Positions 1 to 10,083 of a DNA stretch of 64,000 bases are shown here, piece after piece (within the stretch, counting starts at the first letter, position 1; every line of letters begins with the position of its first letter). A program made the position numbers and the translations under genes. This stretch comes from Campylobacterales bacterium. Lineage in GTDB: Bacteria > Campylobacterota > Campylobacteria > Campylobacterales > Sulfurimonadaceae. Location of the stretch: contig JAPLGM010000004.1 in assembly GCA_026390165.1 (NCBI GenBank), forward strand, positions 62,001 through 126,000. The letters run 5' to 3'. The notes under the pieces were generated by a model. The model had not been told where the DNA came from and ran no database searches. It was given only the letters and a program-made list of their open reading frames with translations.

Positions 1-118
1 TCAAAGGAGGGGGCTCTTTTCAAAGATACTTTTTCGTGAAATAATTAAACCTTAAGTGGAAAATGGTGATAATCAGGCACTTACAAGAATTTTTATTCTA
101 CATTAAAGGTCTCTTCCA
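1..118 (+). other. Upstream region of the giant surface protein gene
   Basis: No gene is visible here. The first 20 or so bases contain a G-rich run followed by CTCTTTTC, which could be the 3' arm and U-rich tail of a terminator of a gene lying before the window; this is a guess because the 5' arm is not included. AAAGG at 104-108 lies at a reasonable distance before the ATG at 119 and is the likely ribosome binding site. Confidence 0.4.
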
Positions 119-3100
119 ATGTTAAAAACAGCAGTAATCGGAAAAACAATCAACGGGGCAACACAAATTACTCGCATAATGGCAATTAGCGGAGATAAAA
201 TTATTTTGGTCGATGCAACAACAGGCCAGTCACCGAAAAAAGTGATAACGAAAATAGTGGATAAAGACCTTCATGTTTTTGCCGATGGGGCAACGGAGCC
301 CTCCGTGATTGTTAGCGATTATGCGTTGTATGATCAAACCATTCAAATCTCAGGACTTGGTTCGGGTGGTGAATATGTGAACTACGGAGTGACGACCACC
401 GATACGATGGAACTGGGAGCCATCAGTGCTGTACCTGCTACTTCATCTGCCCCTTTTATGTCTACTAGTGCATGGTGGGGTGTTGGAATTCTTGCTGTTG
501 CTGGTGGAGTTGCTGCTGCCGCAGGTGGCGGTGGAAGTAGTGGCAGTAGTACCCCTGTCACAGCTACAACACACACGGCTTCGTTGGTAGATAGTGTTGT
601 TAGTGGGGTTTCCTATACGACGAGTAGTGGTCTTAGCGGTGTTACTGATGTAAATGGCTCATTCAGTTACAAAGCGGGTGATATTGTCACATTCAAAGTG
701 GGCAATGCGACGATCGGCACATTCAATACCTCCAATATGAATTCAGATGGTATCGTTATGCCGCAAGATATTGTGGGGGTAGCTAGAACCGACACTACGA
801 ACACCGCCGTCGTCAATATCGCGCAGTTTTTACAGTCACTGGATAGTAACAATAACCCAGCGGATGGGATTGTTATAAATTCAACTACGGCTTCGTCGAT
901 AGGCACGGTTTCAGTACAAACGGCTACCGATACTGAGTTTACAACAGCGGGTGTTACGACGTTGGTTGCAGGAGCGACAGCAACTAACAATCTTAATCTT
1001 GTTGTAAATGATACTACCCATCCCACCGCAGCTATCACCCTTTCGGATACTGTGCTCAATAGTGGGGAAACAGCTACAGTTACAATTATTTTCTCTGAAG
1101 CGGTCGTAGGCTTTAGCAATGCGGATGTTACGGTTGCGAATGGAACCCTCAGCATATTATCGAGTCTGGACAATATTACGTGGACAGCTACTTTAACACC
1201 GACAGCAAATATTACCAGTACGGCTAATAGTATTAGTATAGCAAATACTTATTCTGATGTGGCGGGGAATATGGGGACGACAGCGACAAGTGCAAATTAT
1301 ACCGTTAGTACCACCATAGCCCCGCCTCCCCCTCCTTCTCTCATTATTACCGATGATGAAAACGCCGTGGGTAATATTGCTGGCGGAACCATCACCTATA
1401 CTTTCACGTTTAGCGATAGTGTTACTGGTTTTATTGCTGATGATATAGTCGTAACGGGTGGAACTAAAGGGACGTTTAGCGGGAGCGCTGCCGTTTATAC
1501 TTTGGATATAACTCCGATAGCAGGGGTTGAGGGGAATGTAACGGTTAGCGTAGCTTCTGGTGTAGCAATGGGTAGTTCAGGCAGTCAAAACAGTGTAGCT
1601 ATAGCTACTCCTCAAGCGGTAGATATGAAAGCTCCAACAGCAACAATAGTACTTTCCGATACCGCTATCAAAGTAGGTGAGAGTTCAACCGTTACCATTA
1701 TATTTTCAGAAGCTCCTGTAGGATTTAGCGAGCAAGACTTGAGTGTTGCCAATGGAACCCTTTCAGGAGGTGCCTTTGATGTTAGCGGTAAAATTTATAC
1801 AGCGACCTTTACCCCGACAGTCAACATCGAAAGCACTACGAATCTTATTACCCTAGCAAGTACCTATACGGATGTAGCAGAAAATACAGGGGCAGTGGCA
1901 ACAAGTTTGAACTATACAGTGGATGTAAAAGAACCGATTCTTACCATTACGAATGATGAGACATCGAATACGGCGAATATTGCGGGGGGAGATATTACCT
2001 ATACCTTTACCTTTAGTGAAGCGGTTAGCGGATTTATTGCTTCGGATATAACGGTTGTAAACGGTACAGCAAAAACCTTTACCAAAGTATCGGATAGTGT
2101 GTATACCTTAGGGGTAACGCCACAAGCCGGAGCTACGGGAGATATGAGTGTCACCGTTGCAGCATCGGCGTATAGTGATGTTGCGGGTAACACTAATACG
2201 GTGACGACCCAATCGATTCAAGTGATCGATATGCAAGCACCGACGGCAACGATTACGATGGGTGATAATGCACTTAAAGCAGGCGATACATCAACGGTTA
2301 CAATAGCTTTCTCGGAAGTGGTAAAAGATTTTACAAGTGCTGACATTACCGCACCAACCGGGACATTAGGGGCATTCACCACAGCAGATAATAAAACATG
2401 GGTAGCGACCTTTACCCCAACCGTCAATATGGATAATACCAGTAACGCAATTACCCTTGCCGATACTTATACCGATAGTAACCTCAATGTCGGTACGATA
2501 ACCGTTAGTAATTACACCGTAGATACAAAAGCCCCTACGGCTACGATTACAATATCCGATTCTGCGCTTAAAGCAGGCGATACATCAACGGTAACGATTA
2601 CTTTCTCTGAAGCGGTGACAAACTTTGCTAATGCAGACGTTGTGGCACCAAATGGGACATTAACGGCATTTACTAGTAATGATAATATTACATGGACAGC
2701 GACCTTTACCCCGACAACAAATATTGAAAATACAGCCAATGTCGTCACCCTTGCGAACACCTACACCGATGTTGCAGGCAATGGAGGGACAACCACGACA
2801 AGCAGTAACTATGCAGTCGATACAAACACACCAACAGCTACGATTACAATGTCGGATTCAGCATTAAAAGCAGGAGATACTTCTCTTGTAACCGTTAAAT
2901 TCAGCGAAGCCGTTGCAGGATTTGATAAAAATGATGTCACAGTTCAAAACGGAACAGTAGGTGCATTTACATCTTCTGATAATATCACGTGGACGGCTGC
3001 CTTTGCTCCGGACAGTAATATTGATAATACTACTAACACAATTACCCTTGCTGCAACCTATACTGATGGTGCAGGGAATACAGGCTTAACTGCTTCGAGC

Positions 3101-6100
3101 GCTAACTATGCAGTAGATACTAAAGCGCCGAGCGTGCTTACGCTTAACTTTCTAACAGCTAACGATACTGGATTAAGCAATACAGATAAGATTACAAGCA
3201 CTCCAATCATGAATATTTCAGGCACCGAATTAGGGGCAACATGGCAGTATAGTCTTAACGGCGGTAGCATATGGACTGATGGAAGTGGTAGTACTTTCAA
3301 TCTCTCTGACAACACCTCATATGCGATTGGTACAATACAAATTCGTCAAACAGATGCGGCAGGAAACGTCAGTAATGCTACAAGCAACACGGAAGTAATC
3401 ACCGCTGATACTGCTGGACCAAAACTCACAATTACGGATGATGAACCGATGGTTACCACCAATATGGACGGTAGTAACACGGATGGTACTACTGATGCGA
3501 ACGGTGCTGATGTTCTCTATACCTTTAAATTTGATGAAGTAGTCAAAGACTTTAGTGTTAACGACATTGTTGTAACCATGCAAAAAACAGACGGAACGGT
3601 TGATTACACCTACACAGCTGCTAGCGATCCGAGCGGTTCAATTTTTAAAACATTTACCGCTTCGCCTGATGGGATGACCTATACCCTTAGCGTTACGCCA
3701 AAAGTAGGGTATGAGGGAAATATGGCTGTAAGTGTTTTACCTTCACTCTATCATGATGTCGCGGGTAATATCGGAACGGTTGCTTCAGCCGCTTCAGTCC
3801 AAGCGGTAGATATGTTAGCTCCAGTGCTCAACGATACAGTATATGATGGAACTAGTGACTGGACGTACGATATTGCTAATCGAAAAATCATTTTCACATT
3901 AGATTCCCAGCTCCAAGCGGTCAGTATGGCAACCCCTGATAATTTTGTTGTCGAGCTCAATACGAAACCTGTCGCCGTTAAAGCGGTTGAAATGTTGGGG
4001 AATCAAGTAACTCTAATTATGTCAGAGGATTTTACCGCTACCGAGAGTGTTCGAGTTACCTATAAAGACGCTACCGGGAATATGAGTGCTGCTATCCAAG
4101 ACTTGGCAGGGAATGATGCTACTTCATTTACCTATCTCAAGCCCGATGTTACTCCTCCTACCGTGCTTGATATACATTTCAATAATTCGGGATTAAGTAT
4201 CGGGCAAAGCACGTTGGTAACCATTACATTTTCGGAAGAGGTTTCTGATGTATTGGTCAGTTTTCAAAACGGAACTTTAAGTGCTCTTGCGCCAAGTGCC
4301 AATGCTGCTATTTGGACAGCTACGTTTACCGCAAGCGCTGATGTGGAAGATTTGAGCAGCGTATTCACTACGGTTAGTTATCACGATTTAAATAAATTGG
4401 CAAATACAAGTCCAACACCTTATACATACGCCGTGGATACACACTCCCCTGGAGTTTCAATCAGTGATGATGAATTTGGCGTAGGCAATATTGCAGGTGG
4501 AACTATTACCTATACCTTTACTTTTACTGAGGCAGTTCGTGGGTTTACCGTAGGAGATGTAACAGTGGCAGGTGGTCAAAAAGCTACATCATTTGCTTCA
4601 GGTGTTGATGGTGATTCTGTTTATACTCTTATCGTAACACCAAATGTTGGGTTTGAAGGAAATGTAACTGTTGATGTTGCAGGAGGAAAAGTTTTTGATA
4701 CTTTTAGCAATCCAAATATAGCAGCAGACCAATCCATCCAAGCCGTAGATATGCTAGCCCTCGCTAAACCAACGATTACTCTCAAAACTGATAGCGGTTT
4801 TGATACAGCTGATGGAATAACGAATGTAAATGGTATTACAGTAACAGCTGATGCGTCTGTAGCACGTTGGGAATACAGTTTAAATGGCGGTACTTCATGG
4901 ACTACTGGAAGCGGAACAAACTTTAATATAGCAACTAACCACGCTTACGTGACAGGGGATATACAAGTTCATCAAATCGATACAGCGGGTAATACTAGTG
5001 CAGTAGAGAGTAATACGGATACGATTATTATCGATAAAACGGCTCCTCGCATTGCTACGACTACTCCAATTACAGTTGATGGGACGACAGGAACCATTAC
5101 GATTACTATGGATTCAGTGCTTAATCCTAATGACATTGCAAAAGAAAATTTTCTTGTTAACATAAATGGAACAACTCAAACGATTAGTGCGGCAAGCATT
5201 GATGGCTCTAATGTTCTCTTATATGTTCCATCTTTTGCTTCAAGCGCAAGTGTAAAAATCTCTTACGCAGATGTATCTGCTGGGGATGCTTTCCCATCGC
5301 TCAAAGATTTGGCAGGAAATAATGCCGTATCTTTTACAAAAATAGTGAATGACACTGCTGGTGCTCCTACGGCAATGATTATCTTGTCTGATGTGGCACT
5401 AAAAATAGGCGATACCGCGACAGTGACAATAGCGTTTAGTGAGGCGGTACAAAATTTTAGTAATGCAGACGTAACGGTTGAAGGCGGAACTCTCGGTACG
5501 CTCATTACTTCCGACAACATTACATGGACAGCTACTTTCACTCCGACAGCAGATCTCGAAAGCACCGTAAATGTTATTACTCTTGCTGATACATACACGG
5601 ATACAACAGGGGTTACAGGTACAACCGCGACAAGTCTTAACTATACTATAGATACCCATGCCCCGACTGTTACTATCACCAATGATCAGCTATCTCCGAC
5701 AGCAAATATCGCAGGTGGAACTATTACATATACGTTTACGTTTGATGAAATTGTTACTGGGTTTACGGCGTCAGATATTACGGTAGTAGGTGGTGTTAAA
5801 GGGGCATTAAGTGGAAGTGGTATGACATATACACTAGATATAACTCCGACTGCAGGATTTGAGGGAAATATTACAGTTGATATTGCAGGAGCAAAAGCGT
5901 TCGATGCAGCAGGAAATGCTAACACCGTTGCAACACAATCCATTCAAGCGGTGGATATGAAAGCCCCAACCCTAGCTATTACGGATGATGAGGCTGCCAC
6001 AACAGCAAATATCGCGGGTGGCGACATCACCTATACCTTCACATTTAGTGAAAATGTTGTCGGATTTACAGCAGATGACATCGCAGTGACCAATGGAATC

Positions 6101-9100
6101 AAAGGAATATTTAGCGGTAGCGGTTCATCCTATACCCTTGTGGTTTCACCAATAACGGGTTCGACAGCGCCTATTACGATTGATGTTCCTGGGGTAAATC
6201 AGGTTGATATTAGTGGCAATACGGGCACAAATATGACCGCTATTCAAGCGGTTGATATGAGTGCCCCGACAGCAACAGTTACTATGTCAGACTCAGCACT
6301 TAAAATCGGGGATACGTCAACAGTAACGATTGCTTTCTCTGAAGCAGTAGTGGGCTTTAGTAATGCAGATGTGACTACATTAAACGGTACACTAGGTACG
6401 TTTACAACTGCCAATAGTGGTATTACGTGGACAGCGACATTTACCCCTACCGCAAATATTGCAAATACTGTAAATAGTATTACCCTTGCCGATAGCTATA
6501 CGGATGTTAATCTCAATACAGGGACAGCGGCTTCAAGTGATAATTATACCATAGACACCATCGCTCCAACGGTCACGATTACCAACGATCAAGTGGGGAC
6601 AGCGAACATTGCCGGAGGAGATATTCTCTACACCTTTACCTTTAGTGAAGCAGTAACTGGATTTACAGTTCTTGATGTTGCGGTTGTAGGTGGAAACAAA
6701 GCAGCAGCATTGGTACAAACTTCTGCCACTACATATACTTTACTTGTTACACCAACAGGAACCGGTAATCTAACCGTTAATATTGCAGATGGTACTACTA
6801 CCGGTATCGCCGATACGGCAGGGAATCTAAGTATTGCGGCATTCCAATCAACCCAAGCCGTCGATATTCTTCCTCCGACGGTGACAAGTGTCAAGTTGTA
6901 TGATTCAACAGATACTGTGACGACTTCCTTAACAATCGGACAAACAGCTACCGTAAAAATTGTATTCAGCGAAGCCGTAACCAACTTTGACAACACCGAT
7001 GTTTCCCTTGCAGGGGCAAAAGGGACATTAGGAACATTGACAAGTGCTGATAATATCACATGGACGGGTCTCTTTACCCCTACGGCGAGTACGAGTGATG
7101 CTTCTAATATTATTCAGGTATTAAATACGTACACCGATGTGGCGACTAATAATGGAACAGTGGGTGTTAGTGGTAATTTCGCGATTGATACCCGTCCAAG
7201 CCCGGTTGCTGCACCGACATTTCATCTTACATCGGATACGAGCAGTGGAGCCAACAATACGGATGGTATTACAAAAACAAACGGCGTAACCGTGACGTTA
7301 GCGGTAGGCATCACCAACTGGGAATACAGCCTTGATGGCGGAACAACATGGACAACTGGGACAACCGTAGCTGGCGTCAGTAGTTTCAATCTTGTAGAGA
7401 ATACTTCCTATGCTGCGGGTCAAATCGAAGTGCGCCAAACAGATACGGATGGGAACATAAGCACCATCGCTTCCAATACACAAACAACGATAGTGGATAC
7501 GATTGCGGCTATCCCAATCATCTCTGCTGTTGCTACTAACGATGTGGTCGATGCATCTGAAAATGCCAATTTAGTCATTTCCGGTACGGGTGAAGCAGGT
7601 GCCACAGTGACATTAGCCGTGACGAATCAAACAGCTATCGTTGATGCTTCTGGAACTTGGAATATTGTAGTTCTTGATCCTGCCACGTCATTTGCGCAAG
7701 GTTCCGAAACATTATCCGTAACGCAAACGGATGTAGCGGGTAATGTCAGCTTGGCAGGCACTCGTGATATTTTCATTGATACGATAAGACCAATACTCGA
7801 TTCATTGATAGATGTAAAAGCCAATATAGGCTCTGATTCTATTGCATTAACGTTTAATGAAAATTTAGCACCGGTTGATTTTGCAAGTGCAGATAGCTTT
7901 ATTGTGGAAATCAATGGAATAGTTTATGATTCTGATAGTGCTATTAAATCCAGAGATCTTATATCTGCTGTTGCTACGACGGATAAAATAGTTACTTTGA
8001 TCTTTGATACAAACATCCATAATATCAATTTTGGGGATACGATTCGTGTTGGATACATAGGAGCAACAGGAGGTTCTACGACCGCTATTCAAGATTTGAT
8101 TGGAAACGATGCCCCTTCGTTTGGATACGTAACGGCAACCGTCGAAAATACAGATACTCCACCTGTGCTTACGAACATGATTGCCAATGGTTCCAGTCTT
8201 AGTTTGACATTTAACGAAGCATTAAATGCGTCAACTACTAATTTACCAGCAATAACCGATTTTACCGTGAAAGTAAACGGTGTAGTGGATGCCGTAAGTG
8301 CTGTTTCGATTACAGGGTCCAATGTTGCGTTGACATTAGCTACAGCGTATGCTAATAATGATTTAGTAGAAGTTACGTATAGAGATAATATAAGTACTAC
8401 TAATGCAATACAAGATTTAATAGGCAACGATGCGCTCTCATTTACCTATACATCAACGGCGGATACTGTATCCCCAAAAGCAACCATTACTATGAGTGAT
8501 TATGCACTGACAGTAGGAGAAACATCTACCGTAACGATTGCCTTTGACGAAGCGGTCAAAAATTTCAGTTTGGCAGATTTAACCGCACCCAATGGTACAT
8601 TAGGCGCGCTAACCACCACCGATAATATCACATGGACAACGACATTTACCCCAACGACAAATGTAACAGCAACAGTACAAACGATTGATTTGGCAGCAAC
8701 GTATAATGATATTGTGGGGAATGCAGGAACAGTCAAAAGTAGTGCAAACTACACAATTGACACACAAGCACCGCATCTTCTCGGTAGCTCAGCTAATGTG
8801 ACTACTCATGAAGTGACCTTTAACTTTGATAAAGCATTAGATCCCGTTAACTTTGCTCCAATTAGTATGTTTACAGCAACAGATGGTATAACGAAAGATC
8901 CTAATGATGCTACTAAATATGTTAATTATACAATTTCCAATGTTGCGATCCTTAATGATACAACAGGTGGTCACGCTACTGTCACGATTGATCCATCAAT
9001 TCTGTCAACAGCTAATACGATATGGACACTCGTCTATAATGATGCCCCAGGTAATGATACACAAGCACTTCAAGATATTTATGGGAGCGATGTCAGTTCG

Positions 9101-9451
9101 TTTACACAAGCTTTAAAAATAGGCACACCCTCTTTAACAACTATGATTGCCAGCGATAGTGCCGATACCATCGTGATGACCTTTAGTGAAAATTTAGATA
9201 CGGCTAACTTGCCGGCATTATCAGATCTACTTATCAATGTCAATACAGTTGACATAGCAGGTGCGATAGCTTCTATCACGGCTTCAGGAACCGATTTAAC
9301 ATTGCATATGAATGCAGGACAATTTGTTAGTAGTGACACAGTCAAAGTAACCTATAGTGATCCAACAGCAAATAACGATATTTTGGCAATTCAAGATTTA
9401 AATGGTAATGATGCATTATCGTTCACCAATACGGTAAATGCCGTTCTCTAA
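119..9451 (+). CDS. Giant multi-domain Ig-like/SWM-repeat surface protein (BapA-like adhesin)
   Basis: A 3110-residue repetitive protein, probably a secreted or surface-bound adhesin. Residues 1-110 resemble the prefix domain of BapA/SiiE-type adhesins rather than a Sec signal; a Trp/Gly/Ala-rich stretch and poly-Gly/Ser linker follow (about 118-147). Residues 155-300 form one domain with a VTDVNGSFSY motif. The rest is a mosaic of about 27 modules in four main classes: about ten with FSEAV...NGTL...DNITWTATFTPT...TYTDVAGN; about seven with NIAGGxITYTFTF...IQAVDM; three with YSLNGGxxWT; six SwmB-like units ending IQDLxGNDAxSFT, mostly towards the C-terminus; and one other bacterial Ig-like unit near residue 2500. 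The protein is rich in Thr, Ala, Asp and Asn, and I see no cysteine-rich or RTX nonapeptide region. No secretion-system genes are adjacent. Size, prefix and repeats suggest type I secretion, but no export signal can be proven from the sequence. Confidence 0.85.
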   Translation: MLKTAVIGKTINGATQITRIMAISGDKIILVDATTGQSPKKVITKIVDKDLHVFADGATEPSVIVSDYALYDQTIQISGLGSGGEYVNYGVTTTDTMELGAISAVPATSSAPFMSTSAWWGVGILAVAGGVAAAAGGGGSSGSSTPVTATTHTASLVDSVVSGVSYTTSSGLSGVTDVNGSFSYKAGDIVTFKVGNATIGTFNTSNMNSDGIVMPQDIVGVARTDTTNTAVVNIAQFLQSLDSNNNPADGIVINSTTASSIGTVSVQTATDTEFTTAGVTTLVAGATATNNLNLVVNDTTHPTAAITLSDTVLNSGETATVTIIFSEAVVGFSNADVTVANGTLSILSSLDNITWTATLTPTANITSTANSISIANTYSDVAGNMGTTATSANYTVSTTIAPPPPPSLIITDDENAVGNIAGGTITYTFTFSDSVTGFIADDIVVTGGTKGTFSGSAAVYTLDITPIAGVEGNVTVSVASGVAMGSSGSQNSVAIATPQAVDMKAPTATIVLSDTAIKVGESSTVTIIFSEAPVGFSEQDLSVANGTLSGGAFDVSGKIYTATFTPTVNIESTTNLITLASTYTDVAENTGAVATSLNYTVDVKEPILTITNDETSNTANIAGGDITYTFTFSEAVSGFIASDITVVNGTAKTFTKVSDSVYTLGVTPQAGATGDMSVTVAASAYSDVAGNTNTVTTQSIQVIDMQAPTATITMGDNALKAGDTSTVTIAFSEVVKDFTSADITAPTGTLGAFTTADNKTWVATFTPTVNMDNTSNAITLADTYTDSNLNVGTITVSNYTVDTKAPTATITISDSALKAGDTSTVTITFSEAVTNFANADVVAPNGTLTAFTSNDNITWTATFTPTTNIENTANVVTLANTYTDVAGNGGTTTTSSNYAVDTNTPTATITMSDSALKAGDTSLVTVKFSEAVAGFDKNDVTVQNGTVGAFTSSDNITWTAAFAPDSNIDNTTNTITLAATYTDGAGNTGLTASSANYAVDTKAPSVLTLNFLTANDTGLSNTDKITSTPIMNISGTELGATWQYSLNGGSIWTDGSGSTFNLSDNTSYAIGTIQIRQTDAAGNVSNATSNTEVITADTAGPKLTITDDEPMVTTNMDGSNTDGTTDANGADVLYTFKFDEVVKDFSVNDIVVTMQKTDGTVDYTYTAASDPSGSIFKTFTASPDGMTYTLSVTPKVGYEGNMAVSVLPSLYHDVAGNIGTVASAASVQAVDMLAPVLNDTVYDGTSDWTYDIANRKIIFTLDSQLQAVSMATPDNFVVELNTKPVAVKAVEMLGNQVTLIMSEDFTATESVRVTYKDATGNMSAAIQDLAGNDATSFTYLKPDVTPPTVLDIHFNNSGLSIGQSTLVTITFSEEVSDVLVSFQNGTLSALAPSANAAIWTATFTASADVEDLSSVFTTVSYHDLNKLANTSPTPYTYAVDTHSPGVSISDDEFGVGNIAGGTITYTFTFTEAVRGFTVGDVTVAGGQKATSFASGVDGDSVYTLIVTPNVGFEGNVTVDVAGGKVFDTFSNPNIAADQSIQAVDMLALAKPTITLKTDSGFDTADGITNVNGITVTADASVARWEYSLNGGTSWTTGSGTNFNIATNHAYVTGDIQVHQIDTAGNTSAVESNTDTIIIDKTAPRIATTTPITVDGTTGTITITMDSVLNPNDIAKENFLVNINGTTQTISAASIDGSNVLLYVPSFASSASVKISYADVSAGDAFPSLKDLAGNNAVSFTKIVNDTAGAPTAMIILSDVALKIGDTATVTIAFSEAVQNFSNADVTVEGGTLGTLITSDNITWTATFTPTADLESTVNVITLADTYTDTTGVTGTTATSLNYTIDTHAPTVTITNDQLSPTANIAGGTITYTFTFDEIVTGFTASDITVVGGVKGALSGSGMTYTLDITPTAGFEGNITVDIAGAKAFDAAGNANTVATQSIQAVDMKAPTLAITDDEAATTANIAGGDITYTFTFSENVVGFTADDIAVTNGIKGIFSGSGSSYTLVVSPITGSTAPITIDVPGVNQVDISGNTGTNMTAIQAVDMSAPTATVTMSDSALKIGDTSTVTIAFSEAVVGFSNADVTTLNGTLGTFTTANSGITWTATFTPTANIANTVNSITLADSYTDVNLNTGTAASSDNYTIDTIAPTVTITNDQVGTANIAGGDILYTFTFSEAVTGFTVLDVAVVGGNKAAALVQTSATTYTLLVTPTGTGNLTVNIADGTTTGIADTAGNLSIAAFQSTQAVDILPPTVTSVKLYDSTDTVTTSLTIGQTATVKIVFSEAVTNFDNTDVSLAGAKGTLGTLTSADNITWTGLFTPTASTSDASNIIQVLNTYTDVATNNGTVGVSGNFAIDTRPSPVAAPTFHLTSDTSSGANNTDGITKTNGVTVTLAVGITNWEYSLDGGTTWTTGTTVAGVSSFNLVENTSYAAGQIEVRQTDTDGNISTIASNTQTTIVDTIAAIPIISAVATNDVVDASENANLVISGTGEAGATVTLAVTNQTAIVDASGTWNIVVLDPATSFAQGSETLSVTQTDVAGNVSLAGTRDIFIDTIRPILDSLIDVKANIGSDSIALTFNENLAPVDFASADSFIVEINGIVYDSDSAIKSRDLISAVATTDKIVTLIFDTNIHNINFGDTIRVGYIGATGGSTTAIQDLIGNDAPSFGYVTATVENTDTPPVLTNMIANGSSLSLTFNEALNASTTNLPAITDFTVKVNGVVDAVSAVSITGSNVALTLATAYANNDLVEVTYRDNISTTNAIQDLIGNDALSFTYTSTADTVSPKATITMSDYALTVGETSTVTIAFDEAVKNFSLADLTAPNGTLGALTTTDNITWTTTFTPTTNVTATVQTIDLAATYNDIVGNAGTVKSSANYTIDTQAPHLLGSSANVTTHEVTFNFDKALDPVNFAPISMFTATDGITKDPNDATKYVNYTISNVAILNDTTGGHATVTIDPSILSTANTIWTLVYNDAPGNDTQALQDIYGSDVSSFTQALKIGTPSLTTMIASDSADTIVMTFSENLDTANLPALSDLLINVNTVDIAGAIASITASGTDLTLHMNAGQFVSSDTVKVTYSDPTANNDILAIQDLNGNDALSFTNTVNAVL
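2273..2592 (+). repeat. Example of near-identical tandem module DNA (294-bp period)
   Basis: A 26-bp stretch starting CTTAAAGCAGGCGATACA occurs identically at 2273-2298 and at 2567-2592, exactly 294 bp (98 codons) apart, and the sequence around each copy is also similar. It marks two adjacent Ig-like modules that diverged recently. Homologous recombination between such copies would remove or add a module without changing frame. Confidence 0.8.
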
Positions 9452-9455
9452 TTCT

Positions 9456-9505
9456 TTCTCCCATCCCCGTTTCCCAAGTGGGAGAAGCCCCCAAGCGGAG
9501 GCTCT
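9456..9505 (+). terminator. Hairpins after the giant surface protein gene
   Basis: An 8-bp inverted repeat TTCTCCCA (9456-9463) / TGGGAGAA (9479-9486) lies directly after the stop codon. A second small stem, GCCCCC/GGAGGC with one mismatch (9487-9502), follows and runs into TCTTT. Together they are a plausible terminator. The rest of the gap to 9613 shows nothing else. Confidence 0.5.
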
Positions 9506-9613
9506 TTCCTGCCCTTTTGGTGAATGTAGAGCATTCAATGCACAGCCTAACCAAATGATACCACTCTGGTTATACTTCCTTTATTAAAACCTCTTCACGT
9601 GTGAAAAAATCCT

Positions 9614-9958
9614 CTACGGCAAAAACTTAATCGCAGCAATAATAATACCGCCGACACTCACAGTGGTCGCAAATGACCATATCATAAAACGATCCATCCG
9701 CGTCGTGATTGCATCAAAACGTTTATCAACCTGCTCAAAACGTTTGTCCACTTGTTCAAAGCGTTTATCCATATCTTTTCGTAAATCGATCATTTCGGTT
9801 CGTAAATCTTGGTCGAGATGGACAAAATGATTGGTTTGCGCTTTGAGAACGAGAACAATCATCTCATCACTTGAAAGAGCTTTCCCCTCACCCATCTTGA
9901 TAACGATTTCTTGTGATTTTATGTCAAGCCACTGTTCAAAAATATTATCATCAAACAT
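9614..9958 (-). CDS. Small coiled-coil, C-terminally membrane-anchored protein
   Basis: A 114-residue protein that I cannot assign to a characterised family. It has a soluble acidic N-terminal half (residues 1-50). A heptad-like repeat then reads DKRFEQV twice followed by DKRFDAI (about 67-87), predicted as a coiled coil. A single hydrophobic helix ends the protein (about 92-112, ending in KFLP). This layout is typical of small tail-anchored coiled-coil proteins of unknown function in many bacteria. The gene stands alone between the giant adhesin and cdsA, and its start region faces the divergent cdsA promoter. The repeated DNA encoding DKRFEQV is prone to copy-number change. Confidence 0.6.
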   Translation of the reverse strand: MFDDNIFEQWLDIKSQEIVIKMGEGKALSSDEMIVLVLKAQTNHFVHLDQDLRTEMIDLRKDMDKRFEQVDKRFEQVDKRFDAITTRMDRFMIWSFATTVSVGGIIIAAIKFLP

Positions 9959-10041
9959 CGTTACCCTTTTTGAAATATGTTTGATGATTATATCAAAAAT
10001 TAGTAGGAGTTACATTTCTTCATTCATATCCAAAAATAAAA

Positions 10042-10050
10042 TGCTATAAT
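10042..10050 (+). promoter_or_regulatory. Extended -10 promoter element of the cdsA operon
   Basis: TGCTATAAT matches the extended -10 pattern TGnTATAAT and sits about 30 bp before the cdsA start. No good -35 hexamer is visible at the right distance, which fits the extended -10 type. Confidence 0.6.
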
Positions 10051-10083
10051 CGCACTATTTAAACACCCCATTCAGGAAGAGTG

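Noticed and set aside
382-9345. Many open frames on the minus strand inside the giant adhesin gene
   Set aside because: They mirror the repetitive Thr/Ala/Val-rich coding strand, have no ribosome binding sites and resemble one another only because the repeats do.
1-9451. Tandem repeats as a CRISPR array or satellite
   Set aside because: The repeats are protein-coding modules of about 90-100 codons with diverged sequence and no short repeat-spacer pattern.
9831-10049. Open frame on the plus strand overlapping the coiled-coil protein gene and the cdsA promoter
   Set aside because: It is antisense to a better-supported gene, contains the cdsA -10 region, and has no recognisable protein features.
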